From an uncultured Micrococcaceae bacterium (GTDB taxonomy: Bacteria > Actinomycetota > Actinomycetes > Actinomycetales > Micrococcaceae), in assembly GCA_947502645.1 (NCBI GenBank), contig CANNAD010000001.1:372001-436000 (forward strand): 64,000 bases of DNA. The letters run 5' to 3'. This document shows positions 18,011 to 25,357 of the stretch, piece after piece; the stretch's first letter is position 1; each line of letters starts with the position of its first letter. The notes under the pieces are model-generated. The model did not search any database, had not been told where the DNA came from, and saw nothing but the letters and a program-made list of their open reading frames with translations. The position numbers were made by a program, and so were the translations under genes.

Positions 18011-18468
18011 GACCTTGCCGGACCAAGAAGCATGCCAGCGATGAGGAAGAATCCACCGGTCGCTACTTGGCAGGTGAAGGAATTGGATGAGCACCACTGG
18101 TTCAGTGTTTGCCAATTCCTAGTGTCAATCACCTTGTATCCCCCGCCATCGTTGCGCCTAGCGTGAGTAAAAATCCCGTTACAAGGATTTGTGCCCCTAT
18201 AGAAGGGCCGCCACCTGTTCCAGGAGCGGAGTAGTCGGTCAGTTGAGCAGGTGTATTGGAATGCTCCGGATCCAGCCCCGCACATGGGGTCTGCTACAGC
18301 CGAAGCCAGAGTTGTTGCGCCGCCACAAATGACGGCAGATATGGAGTTCGTTGGAGCATGTTGGACTATGTGTTCTGTAGGAGCCGCCTGCGCGCTAGTG
18401 AGACTTATCGGCACAAGCAACACAAGAGTGCTGATAAACACTGCCATCTGTTTGATCATCTTGGGCAT
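18007..18468 (-). CDS. Secreted six-cysteine protein of unknown function
   Basis: A 153-residue protein with a clear signal peptide (MPKMIKQMAVFISTLVLLVP, cleaved near SAQAAP). The mature part of about 120 residues has six cysteines (VICGG, DPMCGAG, YTCSTD, NPCNG, QWCSS, FTCQV), enough for three disulfides, and a hydrophobic glycine-rich tail. A good ribosome site (aagaaagaaagtctc) selects the ATG at 18468 over the upstream frame. It overlaps a small membrane protein gene by ATGA. Base composition is more AT-rich than nearby core genes, suggesting transfer. Not recognised; a bacteriocin-like or signalling role is only a possibility. Confidence 0.65.
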   Translation of the reverse strand: MPKMIKQMAVFISTLVLLVPISLTSAQAAPTEHIVQHAPTNSISAVICGGATTLASAVADPMCGAGSGAFQYTCSTDRLLRSWNRWRPFYRGTNPCNGIFTHARRNDGGGYKVIDTRNWQTLNQWCSSNSFTCQVATGGFFLIAGMLLGPARS

Positions 18469-18908
18469 GAGACTTTCTTTCTTGGTGATTCGCCACTGGT
18501 TGGGTCCTCCAAAGATAGAAACTCCGAGACAGCAACACAAGCAGCTAATTAAATTTGCCCAAATGCCTGACGATTGGTTGGCAGAGGGTTGTATTTTCGG
18601 CCTCAGGGCTTAAAATACGAACCCTCACATCTTGGAATGTTCAAGATCCACGGCTCAATACCAGGAATTGGACAGCCAATCCGGTTGCCGTATTTGCAGG
18701 CGAATGCACCGTATGCGTACGTCTCCAAGGCAATGACCGGCGCTGACCTCCCCAATCGCAAGACGTCAAGGTGCGCAACGTTCTAATACTGCGGGAACTC
18801 GCATGGCCGCCATCATCTGACACCGAAAAGTGCTCACGTTTCGAGGCAATACTAGGCCTACCGGAACTTTGAAGAACGCGTACACTAGTAAACGATTGGC
18901 AGGTCGAC
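18469..18908. other. AT-richer intergenic stretch
   Basis: About 440 bp between two divergently read genes. Short plus-strand frames (18555-18786) have neither ribosome sites nor recognisable domains. It presumably carries both promoters, but I cannot place them with confidence. Confidence 0.45.
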
Positions 18909-19544
18909 ATGCAGTTGCAAAACTCGTTACGCGCCATTTGCTCCGCACTTGATGCTGATGTTCTCATGGCCCTCGTCACCGGTTCACCCAGCACCCCGGG
19001 AACGCTCGTGCGTACGCATGGTGTTCGAGCTTCAATTTCAGGTGTGCGTCGGTGTCTTGAACGGTTGGAAAAGAACGGCATCGTAGACTCAGAACGGCTT
19101 GGTAACCAGACCAGGTACTCGTTGAATAGGCAGCATATGCTTGCCGACCTGATACTCGAAGCCCCCAAAGCGATAGACCTATTCGCACGGTTCCTGAAGT
19201 CCCGGATATCCATGTGGAACGAGCAACCACTACAGGTGACACTGTTCGGTTCGGCAGCGCGCCACGAGATGCACGCAGATTCCGACATTGATGTGCTGTT
19301 CATCGCCCCCAATAACGCGGCGGATGAAATCTACGAAGAAATCAGCGAGCTCGCTATCGAGGCATATCGCTTCACCGGCAACGACGTACGGCCATTGGTC
19401 TACGAAGAATCGGAAATCCAACCTGCACCAATATTCGACTCCATCATGCGCGAAGGTGTCCACATTTTCGGCGATAAGCGTTGGCTCTCGCGCCAACTGC
19501 AATCACGGACCGCCGCCGCGGACGAGAAGTACACCCGGACCTGA
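18909..19544 (+). CDS. Winged-helix plus nucleotidyltransferase (MNT-like) protein
   Basis: A 211-residue fusion. Residues 1-80 form a winged helix-turn-helix (ISGVRRCLERLEKNGIVDS), and residues 95-200 a minimal nucleotidyltransferase domain with the canonical GSAARHEMHADSDIDVLF motif (GSxxR, two catalytic Asp). Related MNT proteins act as antitoxins that nucleotidylate HEPN toxins, or as resistance nucleotidyltransferases. No HEPN gene is adjacent. The N-terminal winged helix suggests self-regulation. It ends just before the direct repeat at 19551. Confident on fold, not on target. Confidence 0.8.
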   Translation: MQLQNSLRAICSALDADVLMALVTGSPSTPGTLVRTHGVRASISGVRRCLERLEKNGIVDSERLGNQTRYSLNRQHMLADLILEAPKAIDLFARFLKSRISMWNEQPLQVTLFGSAARHEMHADSDIDVLFIAPNNAADEIYEEISELAIEAYRFTGNDVRPLVYEESEIQPAPIFDSIMREGVHIFGDKRWLSRQLQSRTAAADEKYTRT

Positions 19545-19550
19545 TACCGG

Positions 19551-19643
19551 CTAACGCGAGGGCCCGCCGGCGGTACCGTCACGCTCCCGCCCGGCCCCGC
19601 CGTCGTCGTCGTCGTCGACCTCCACCAGGTGAACCGCGCTGGA
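19551..19643. repeat. Direct repeat copy 2: 3' end of the small membrane-protein gene
   Basis: This is the counterpart of 15983-16067, beginning exactly at the stop codon of the minus-strand gene 19551-19880. The two copies bracket 3.5 kb of patchwork genes, in the geometry left by elements that insert at a gene's 3' end. No integrase gene is present between them. Confidence 0.65.
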
Positions 19644-19880
19644 TTGGTTCTGCTGCTCCACGATCTGCTCAGAGCCAGAGGGCTCCCAACCATAGAGCTT
19701 GGACTGGACAGCAGCGGAACTCGCGAACGGCTTGAGGACCCCGCGCCTGAAACCCTCAACCTTGCGCCGCCTGATCGCAATGATCACCCGCACAACCACT
19801 GCGACACCGAGCGCAATCCAGAAAACCGTGATGAGGGCCCCACCAATGTTGGAGATGCCATCCGTGACGACGTCGGCCAT
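19551..19880 (-). CDS. Small single-pass membrane protein with acidic tail
   Basis: A 109-residue protein with one transmembrane helix (about 10-35, LITVFWIALGVAVVVRVIIA) followed by a basic stretch (RRRKVEGFRR). The soluble tail ends in an aspartate run (EVDDDDDGG). The start ATG at 19880 has GGAAGG nine bases upstream. Family not recognised. Its last 25 codons are duplicated as a remnant at 15983-16067. It is divergent from the DUF2867 gene. Confidence 0.65.
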   Translation of the reverse strand: MADVVTDGISNIGGALITVFWIALGVAVVVRVIIAIRRRKVEGFRRGVLKPFASSAAVQSKLYGWEPSGSEQIVEQQNQSSAVHLVEVDDDDDGGAGRERDGTAGGPSR

Positions 19881-19949
19881 CGGTCCCATCCTTCCAACCA
19901 GCTGCTCCCGCGCAGGAATTTCCACCACTCTACGCGGTATATTTGGCTT

Positions 19950-20426
19950 GTGAACCGCACCCCGACCTTCTGGTCCAGCGCCTTCGAGGACATGCCCCGC
20001 CCCGACTACGCCGACGCGATCGTGCAACCACTCCCCCACGGCGCATCCGCAGACCCGGCAGAATGGGCACGCTGCATCTTCTCACTCAGCGCCATGCCGT
20101 TCTGGGTTCGAGCCGCCCTCGGACTACGGCAAGCAGTAGTGCCACTCATCGGGTTGCGCCCCAGCAGCCGTAACACGTTCGACGTCACCCGAGTCGTCGG
20201 AGACGAAGCCCTCATCGTCGCCAAAGACAAACACCTCGACTTCCACTGCGCCGTCGGAGTCGACGTCGAAACACGCCTGGTACGCGTAGTCACCACAGTC
20301 ACACTCCACGGCTGGCAAGGACGCGTGTACTTCGGCCCCGTGTCCATGGCACACCCCGTAGTGGTGTCCTCCATGCTCCGCCGGGCGCGCCGCAACATGG
20401 TACAAACCGCGGCAGCCCATACTTGA
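19950..20426 (+). CDS. DUF2867 family protein
   Basis: A 158-residue protein with the DUF2867 pattern: FSLSAMPFWVRAALGLR near residue 50, DEALIVAKDKHLDFHCAVGV in the middle, and a C-terminal VYFGPVSMAHPVVVSSMLRRA. GTG at 19950 is chosen because the family homology begins there. DUF2867 often follows an NAD-binding SDR domain, as in the gene at 53512-54984, but here it stands alone. Biochemical role unknown. Confidence 0.75.
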   Translation: MNRTPTFWSSAFEDMPRPDYADAIVQPLPHGASADPAEWARCIFSLSAMPFWVRAALGLRQAVVPLIGLRPSSRNTFDVTRVVGDEALIVAKDKHLDFHCAVGVDVETRLVRVVTTVTLHGWQGRVYFGPVSMAHPVVVSSMLRRARRNMVQTAAAHT

Positions 20427-20468
20427 GCTTGACCCTCAATACGTCCCAACCGAACAAGGAGTTAAACC

Positions 20469-20729
20469 ATGATCGGATTCATCATTGCTGGCCTCATCAT
20501 CGGCGCCCTCGCACGCCTCATCAAACGCGGAAAACAAAACTTCGGACTGCTCGCCACCCTCTTGCTGGGTCTCGCGGGATCCGTCATCGGCGGCCTGATA
20601 GCCAACCTGCTCGGAACCGGCGGCATCTTTGAACTGAACGTCCTCGGATTCATCGTCGCCGTCATCGCCGCCGTCCTGCTCATCGGAGTAGCCGAAGGAA
20701 TCGCAGGACGCCGCAAGTCCGTCCGCTAA
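20469..20729 (+). CDS. GlsB/YeaQ/YmgE-family stress membrane protein
   Basis: An 86-residue protein of three hydrophobic, glycine-rich helices with the family signature: IGFIIAGLIIGALARLI at the start, GLLATLLLGLAGSVIGG centrally, and a short basic tail. Ribosome site aaggagttaaacc before the ATG. Members are small inner-membrane proteins linked to general stress; the molecular role is unsettled. A hairpin terminator follows 16 bp after the stop. Confidence 0.9.
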   Translation: MIGFIIAGLIIGALARLIKRGKQNFGLLATLLLGLAGSVIGGLIANLLGTGGIFELNVLGFIVAVIAAVLLIGVAEGIAGRRKSVR

Positions 20730-20745
20730 CCCTTTCCAAACCAAA

Positions 20746-20777
20746 AGTGCCCGGCTGGATTCCTCCAGCCGGGCACT
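20746..20777. terminator. Bidirectional hairpin terminator
   Basis: A perfect 14-bp stem (agtgcccggctgga / tccagccgggcact) with a 4-nt loop, between the convergent GlsB-like and LysM-NlpC genes. No long T-run, but an A-run precedes it (caaaa), which serves as a T-tail for the minus strand. Confidence 0.8.
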
Positions 20778-20817
20778 CACGGTTCAACCGCCGTCGTACG
20801 TCAACGTGTAATCGGTG

Positions 20818-21735
20818 TTAGCCGTTCACACTGTAGAACGACGGACCGGAACCCACGTTGACACTGTAGACAGCGGTGTTCCCGCCGTTCCAGCCGCCAT
20901 GAACAGCCTGTCCGCCGCCAATGTAAATCGCGATGTGCGCGAAGCCTGTTCCACCGTTCGCGTAGTACACCATGTCACCTGGCTGAGGGTTCGAGGTAGG
21001 CGTACCGAAACGCAACAACGACGCCGGTGACTCGTCACCCACGCCAGCAACACCGGCAGCCCGCAGTGCGCGCTCAACAAGCGCGGTGCAATCCTGGAAC
21101 TGACCAACCTGACCCTGGGCAGCTGAGGCAATGGCGCTGCCCGATGCACCCGTGATCGGAGTGACGTTGGAGCTTGCAAGCATCACATCCGTTGCAGCAG
21201 GGGCCGACGGCGCCGCTGCAGCCATGGTCTGCGACTGCGGGGCAGCAACAGGAGCCGGCGCGGCAGGCGCCGCTGGGACTGCCGGAGCGGCTGGCGCCAC
21301 GACGCTGCCGGAGATACGAATCACATCACCGGGGTAAATGATGGTTGCCATATTCAGGCCGTTGAGCTGCAGTACGCTACTCAGGCTGACACCGTAACTT
21401 GCAGAGATCGCACCAAGGGTGTCGCCTGAGCGCACCGTGTGATTGATGACCCCTGCGGTTTCGGCAGTCGCTGCCGGGGCCGGGGCGACGGCGGGCGCTG
21501 CTGCCGGTGCTGCAGCTGCTGCCGGAGCGTAGGCAGGGGCGGGGGCCGGAGTGGTGGCGGGGCCCGCACCAGCCATGGCCGGCGCACCCGCACCGAGCAT
21601 GAGACCGGATGCTGCACCGACAACAACAGCGCCGCGTCCAACGGTGCCCTTATGTGAAACGACTGCCTTGGACAGGGAGTCGAAGGGGTTTTTCCGCACA
21701 GGGGTTGCCCTGTGGCGTGCAATCTTTGATGACAT
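20818..21735 (-). CDS. Secreted LysM plus NlpC/P60 peptidoglycan hydrolase
   Basis: A 305-residue exported protein with an N-terminal signal/anchor segment (GAVVVGAASGLMLGAGAPA) and Ala/Pro linkers. A LysM peptidoglycan-binding domain (about 95-140, HTVRSGDTLGAISASYGVSL) precedes a C-terminal NlpC/P60-like domain (about 200-305) with the catalytic Cys in FQDCTALVERAL and His in GFAHIAIYIGG. It cleaves cell-wall peptides, probably at division or during growth. The ATG at 21735 has a strong gggagagg site. A c-di-AMP riboswitch covers its 5' leader, matching known control of resuscitation and NlpC/P60 genes in actinobacteria. Confidence 0.9.
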   Translation of the reverse strand: MSSKIARHRATPVRKNPFDSLSKAVVSHKGTVGRGAVVVGAASGLMLGAGAPAMAGAGPATTPAPAPAYAPAAAAAPAAAPAVAPAPAATAETAGVINHTVRSGDTLGAISASYGVSLSSVLQLNGLNMATIIYPGDVIRISGSVVAPAAPAVPAAPAAPAPVAAPQSQTMAAAAPSAPAATDVMLASSNVTPITGASGSAIASAAQGQVGQFQDCTALVERALRAAGVAGVGDESPASLLRFGTPTSNPQPGDMVYYANGGTGFAHIAIYIGGGQAVHGGWNGGNTAVYSVNVGSGPSFYSVNG

Positions 21736-21754
21736 GGTTGTAGCCTCTCCCAAT

Positions 21755-21900
21755 GCCTACGGAGTTAGCTGTCGGGTTCGGATGGGAGCCACCCGGCCGC
21801 AACGATCTCAAGGAATTCCTTGAAATCGGGGCGGCTTAACCCCTAGGACTCGCTGGGAGTCCACTGTGTGGTTCCCCCGCTTCTGCCGCATTCTGTAGCG
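21755..21900 (-). promoter_or_regulatory. Cyclic di-AMP riboswitch (ydaO/yuaA type)
   Basis: On the minus strand the leader ends in ccgacagctaactccgtagg, the hallmark 3' segment of the ydaO motif. It is preceded by the expected conserved elements (gggggaacca at the 5' side, ggggttaagccgcc in the middle). The ribosome site of the LysM-NlpC/P60 gene follows within 10 nt. In actinobacteria this riboswitch class precedes cell-wall hydrolase genes. Exact 5' limit is approximate. Confidence 0.88.
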
Positions 21901-21978
21901 AACGGACCCCGGGGTGGCGGCAGAATTAGGCAATCCACCCGAGGAGTGCTCACCGCTATCACGGGCAAGCACGCATAA

Positions 21979-22008
21979 AGATTACCCGTTACCTTATCGA
22001 GATGTCAC
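21979..22008 (-). promoter_or_regulatory. Candidate promoter of the riboswitch transcript
   Basis: On the minus strand GTGACA (22008-22003) and TAATCT (21984-21979) are 18 bp apart. They lie about 80 bp upstream of the riboswitch core, giving a leader of about 235 nt. Prediction from consensus similarity only. Confidence 0.4.
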
Positions 22009-22134
22009 ATTTTGATTAAGTAAGGCTGGTGCGGACCATGGTTCGCAGTGACGAAAAGCCTGCGTTGACCTGCCCAGATCCAGACACCAGCGCTGATAGA
22101 TTTGCAGTTGCATTTCTCATCCCCGAAAGAAGTC

Positions 22135-24060
22135 ATGACCCGCTCACAGCACCGTATCCCCCTTCGTCGACTCACCAGCAGTGCCGCCGCGATCGGGCTG
22201 CTCGCCGCCTCCCTGATGGGCACCACACCAGCGCAGGCAGCTGAGGAAACAGTGCCCGTGATGGTGATCCTGGACGCGTCAGGATCCATGCTCGCCAAGG
22301 ATGCCCCTGGCTTGCGCATCGACGCCGCGAAGGATGCCGTCAAGAACCTCATCAATACCGTGCCCGACGACGCACGGATGGGCCTCATGGTTTACGGGTC
22401 GGGCACAGACTCATCGCCTGCCTCCGCAGCCGCGGGCTGCAAGGACATCAAGACACTGGCCCCGATCGGCAACGTCAACAAATCTGCGTTGGTCAACCAG
22501 GTCGATGGCATCAAGGCCTCCGGCTACACGCCGGTCGGGGCGTCACTGCGCGCTGCCGGTGAGGCGCTGCAGGACGTCGAAGGCCCACGCTCCATCGTGC
22601 TCGTCTCAGACGGCATCGATACCTGCGCGCCACCCGCACCCTGCAAAGTGGCGCAGGAACTCGCAGATCAGGGGTTGGACCTGACCATCCACTCCATCGG
22701 CTTCAAGGTGGATGCAGCGGCACGCGATGAACTGGAATGCATCTCCAAGACCACCGGCGGAACGTATGCGGACGCCCAGGACGCCGAAGCGCTCACCGCG
22801 GAACTCACCATCCAGACCCGGCGCGCCATGAACAGCTACGAGATCGGCGGCACTCCTATCAGCGGGGGCGAGACCATCGACACCGCGCCGGAAGTACAGC
22901 CGGGGCAGTACGTGGACCAGCTGGTGGAAACAGAGAACCTGCTCGACCCGGCGGACGGAACCATGAAGTACTACCGGGTCCGGCTCGAACCCGGCGAGCG
23001 CGCGCACTTCGCCGCCAGCTTCATCCGCCCGCAGGACACAGCGGCTGCCCCTATCGACAACGAGTGGTTTGACCTCCGGGTAGACCCCTTCGGCGCGGAC
23101 GGCGAGAGCTGCGGCGACGGCGTCCGGGACTACAACAGCGCGTCCAACCTGCTCGGCGGGCCGCCCACCGCCGTTTACAGCTCTCCCGCCATGGGAAGCA
23201 CCGACGACGGCTGCTTTGCCGCTTCGGCCACCGGCGACATCTACTTTCAGGTCGTCCGCAAGGGCGGCGCAGCGGAGGTACCTGTGGAACTGTCCGTCGT
23301 CGTCGAGCCCGCCTCAGACAGCGCCTCCCTCCCCGAACCGCACAACGCAGTTCAGCCTGTGCCAGCCGCACAACCCGCGCCCGACTCCCCCACCGTGGAA
23401 CCGGGCTACAGCTACGGGACGGCAACCAGCATCACAGAAGGAAGCTACAGCAGCGCCCTCATCCCCAACGAGCTTCACATCTACAAGATCGAACTCGACT
23501 ACGGGCAGCAGCTCGCCGCCACGCTGAAACTGGGCGACTACGAACGCGACGGCGCAGGCATCGGGCTGCAGCTCAACGCCACCAACCCGTTGCGCACGGC
23601 GATCGATTTCGCCGAAGGCGGCAACGGCTACCGCAATGGCATTCACAGTTCCATCACCAGCGGCGGGAAAGCCCTCGAGGCCAGCATGGCAGCGCCCGTC
23701 CGGTTCACGAACAGGGAAAGCACCGAGGAAAAAATCCAGACGCTGTTCCTCAACGGGGACTATTACCTGCTCGTCAGCTCGGACGCGCACGGCAATGAGA
23801 ACCACGACTTCGAGATTCCCTACACTCTCGCCGTCGAAGTCACGGGAACCCCTGAGGACGGTCCAACTCTTCTGACCGCGAGCACACCAACTCCCACCGC
23901 AACCGCGGAGCCGGACACTGCAGGAATGGAAGACGCTTCCGCCGAACAAGAGCCGGAGAGCGCCGGAGCCATGCCGTGGATTCTGGGAGGGGCGGGCGTC
24001 CTCCTGCTCGGTGGCCTTGCCGCCTATGTATTGCTCCGCCGGACTCGCGGGATCCAGTAG
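22135..24060 (+). CDS. Secreted, membrane-anchored von Willebrand factor A protein
   Basis: A 641-residue surface protein. After a signal peptide ending near AQAAEE comes a VWA domain (about 37-230) with an intact metal-binding MIDAS: DASGSM, Thr in SGYTPVG, Asp in SDGIDTC. Two beta-rich regions and a Pro/Thr linker follow, then one transmembrane helix at about 615-635 with a basic end (LLRRTRGIQ). The ATG at 22135 has ribosome site gaaagaag. It probably binds a protein or matrix ligand outside the cell. Its 3' end overlaps the convergent MFS gene by 37 bp. Ligand unknown. Confidence 0.85.
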   Translation: MTRSQHRIPLRRLTSSAAAIGLLAASLMGTTPAQAAEETVPVMVILDASGSMLAKDAPGLRIDAAKDAVKNLINTVPDDARMGLMVYGSGTDSSPASAAAGCKDIKTLAPIGNVNKSALVNQVDGIKASGYTPVGASLRAAGEALQDVEGPRSIVLVSDGIDTCAPPAPCKVAQELADQGLDLTIHSIGFKVDAAARDELECISKTTGGTYADAQDAEALTAELTIQTRRAMNSYEIGGTPISGGETIDTAPEVQPGQYVDQLVETENLLDPADGTMKYYRVRLEPGERAHFAASFIRPQDTAAAPIDNEWFDLRVDPFGADGESCGDGVRDYNSASNLLGGPPTAVYSSPAMGSTDDGCFAASATGDIYFQVVRKGGAAEVPVELSVVVEPASDSASLPEPHNAVQPVPAAQPAPDSPTVEPGYSYGTATSITEGSYSSALIPNELHIYKIELDYGQQLAATLKLGDYERDGAGIGLQLNATNPLRTAIDFAEGGNGYRNGIHSSITSGGKALEASMAAPVRFTNRESTEEKIQTLFLNGDYYLLVSSDAHGNENHDFEIPYTLAVEVTGTPEDGPTLLTASTPTPTATAEPDTAGMEDASAEQEPESAGAMPWILGGAGVLLLGGLAAYVLLRRTRGIQ

Positions 24061-25214
24061 CCAAGGACGACGGCGGCCAGGAGTCCCACACCGGCCGTCG
24101 CCCAGATTCCGGCCGCCAGGGATGCCAACGCCGTAATCAGGGACAATAACCCTGGTCCGGCCATGGTGCCCAGATCTGACATGAAACGCCAGATTCCCAG
24201 GAACTGGGGCCGGCCCGGCGACGGCGAGTAATCAGCGCCGAGCGTCATGACGATCCCCGAACCTATGCCGTTCCCAAAGCCGATCAGCAGGGCTGAAATC
24301 GTAAACCAGCCTGGACCTGCAGTGAATGGAATCAGGATCAGCGCGAGCGCCATGATCAGCATGGACGGCATGGCCGTCCAGACTCTGCCCTTGAGGTCCA
24401 TGACCTTGCCCGCGGGATAGAAGATCAGCATGTCCACAGCACCCGAGAGCCCGTAGATGAGCGCCGTGGTCGAGGCATCGAGCCCTATATTCTCAGCCCA
24501 GAGCGGCAGAACACCCTGCCGTGTTGCCCGGACCGCAGCGATGAGCAGCACCCCCAGACCAATGGTCAGGAAGACGCGCATCTGACTACGCAGCACGTAG
24601 CGGATAGTGGGCGGAACAACACGTTCGACGCCGGGCTCGCGGCTGGGTGCGCCCAGATCCGGGACGCGAATGCTCAGGACGGCGGCCACCAGGGTTGCTG
24701 CGGCCCCTACCCAGTAGGCGCCAGAGATTCCCACGAACGCCATGACGCCAGCTGCTACGAAGGGGCCGATGAACACGCCGATGCGCGTTACACCGCCCAG
24801 GGTGGACAAGGCTCGCGCCCTGAAATGAAGCGGCACCGCTTCCGTGAGATAGCTCTGCCGCGCAAGCCCAAAAACAGATCCGGCCATCCCGACCATGAAA
24901 ATCGCCAGGGCGAACACCCAGAGCTGGCTGGCGAATACCGCCACGACCATCGCCGTCGAACACCACAGCGCGGCCCCAACGAGGGCCCAGCGTTCGCCGA
25001 ACCGTGAGGTGATGATGGTCGCCGGGATGTTGGTGGCGAGCGAGCCCACTCCGGTGAGGGTAATGATCAGGGCAGCCACGGCCACGGACGCGCCGAGATC
25101 ACGTGCGCTCAGGGCAATGACGGGGAAAATCGCGCCGCTGGCCATCCCATACAGCAGTGACGGCCCGTAGGCCGCCACCGCTATGCTCTTGAGGCTGAAC
25201 GGTTCACTGGGCAC
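24024..25214 (-). CDS. MFS transporter
   Basis: A 396-residue, 12-segment major facilitator, GTG start. The N-terminal half shows ALSARDLGASVAVAALIITL and TSRFGERWALVGAALW (loop 2-3 motif), typical of multidrug or sugar-efflux MFS_1 proteins. It stands alone and is convergent with the VWA gene. Substrate cannot be inferred. Confidence 0.85.
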   Translation of the reverse strand: MPSEPFSLKSIAVAAYGPSLLYGMASGAIFPVIALSARDLGASVAVAALIITLTGVGSLATNIPATIITSRFGERWALVGAALWCSTAMVVAVFASQLWVFALAIFMVGMAGSVFGLARQSYLTEAVPLHFRARALSTLGGVTRIGVFIGPFVAAGVMAFVGISGAYWVGAAATLVAAVLSIRVPDLGAPSREPGVERVVPPTIRYVLRSQMRVFLTIGLGVLLIAAVRATRQGVLPLWAENIGLDASTTALIYGLSGAVDMLIFYPAGKVMDLKGRVWTAMPSMLIMALALILIPFTAGPGWFTISALLIGFGNGIGSGIVMTLGADYSPSPGRPQFLGIWRFMSDLGTMAGPGLLSLITALASLAAGIWATAGVGLLAAVVLGYWIPRVRRSNT

Positions 25215-25357
25215 GTTTTCCAGCTTAGTCCCGCGTCGCGCACGGGCTTGCTTGTCCCCTCCCCTGACGCGCCTGCAGTAATCGTTGGAATACGGGCCAG
25301 AGAACCCTCATACCAACAATAAGTGCGGACGCGTCCGGCGAGTCGCGGGAGTACAGC

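Noticed and set aside
18641-19312. 223-residue minus-strand frame
   Set aside because: Overlaps the winged-helix/nucleotidyltransferase gene, which has clear motifs; Ser/Arg-rich shadow.
19551-19643. Direct repeat as a true integrase attachment site
   Set aside because: No integrase or tRNA gene is present and the copies are diverged, so it is kept only as a hypothesis, not called as an att site.
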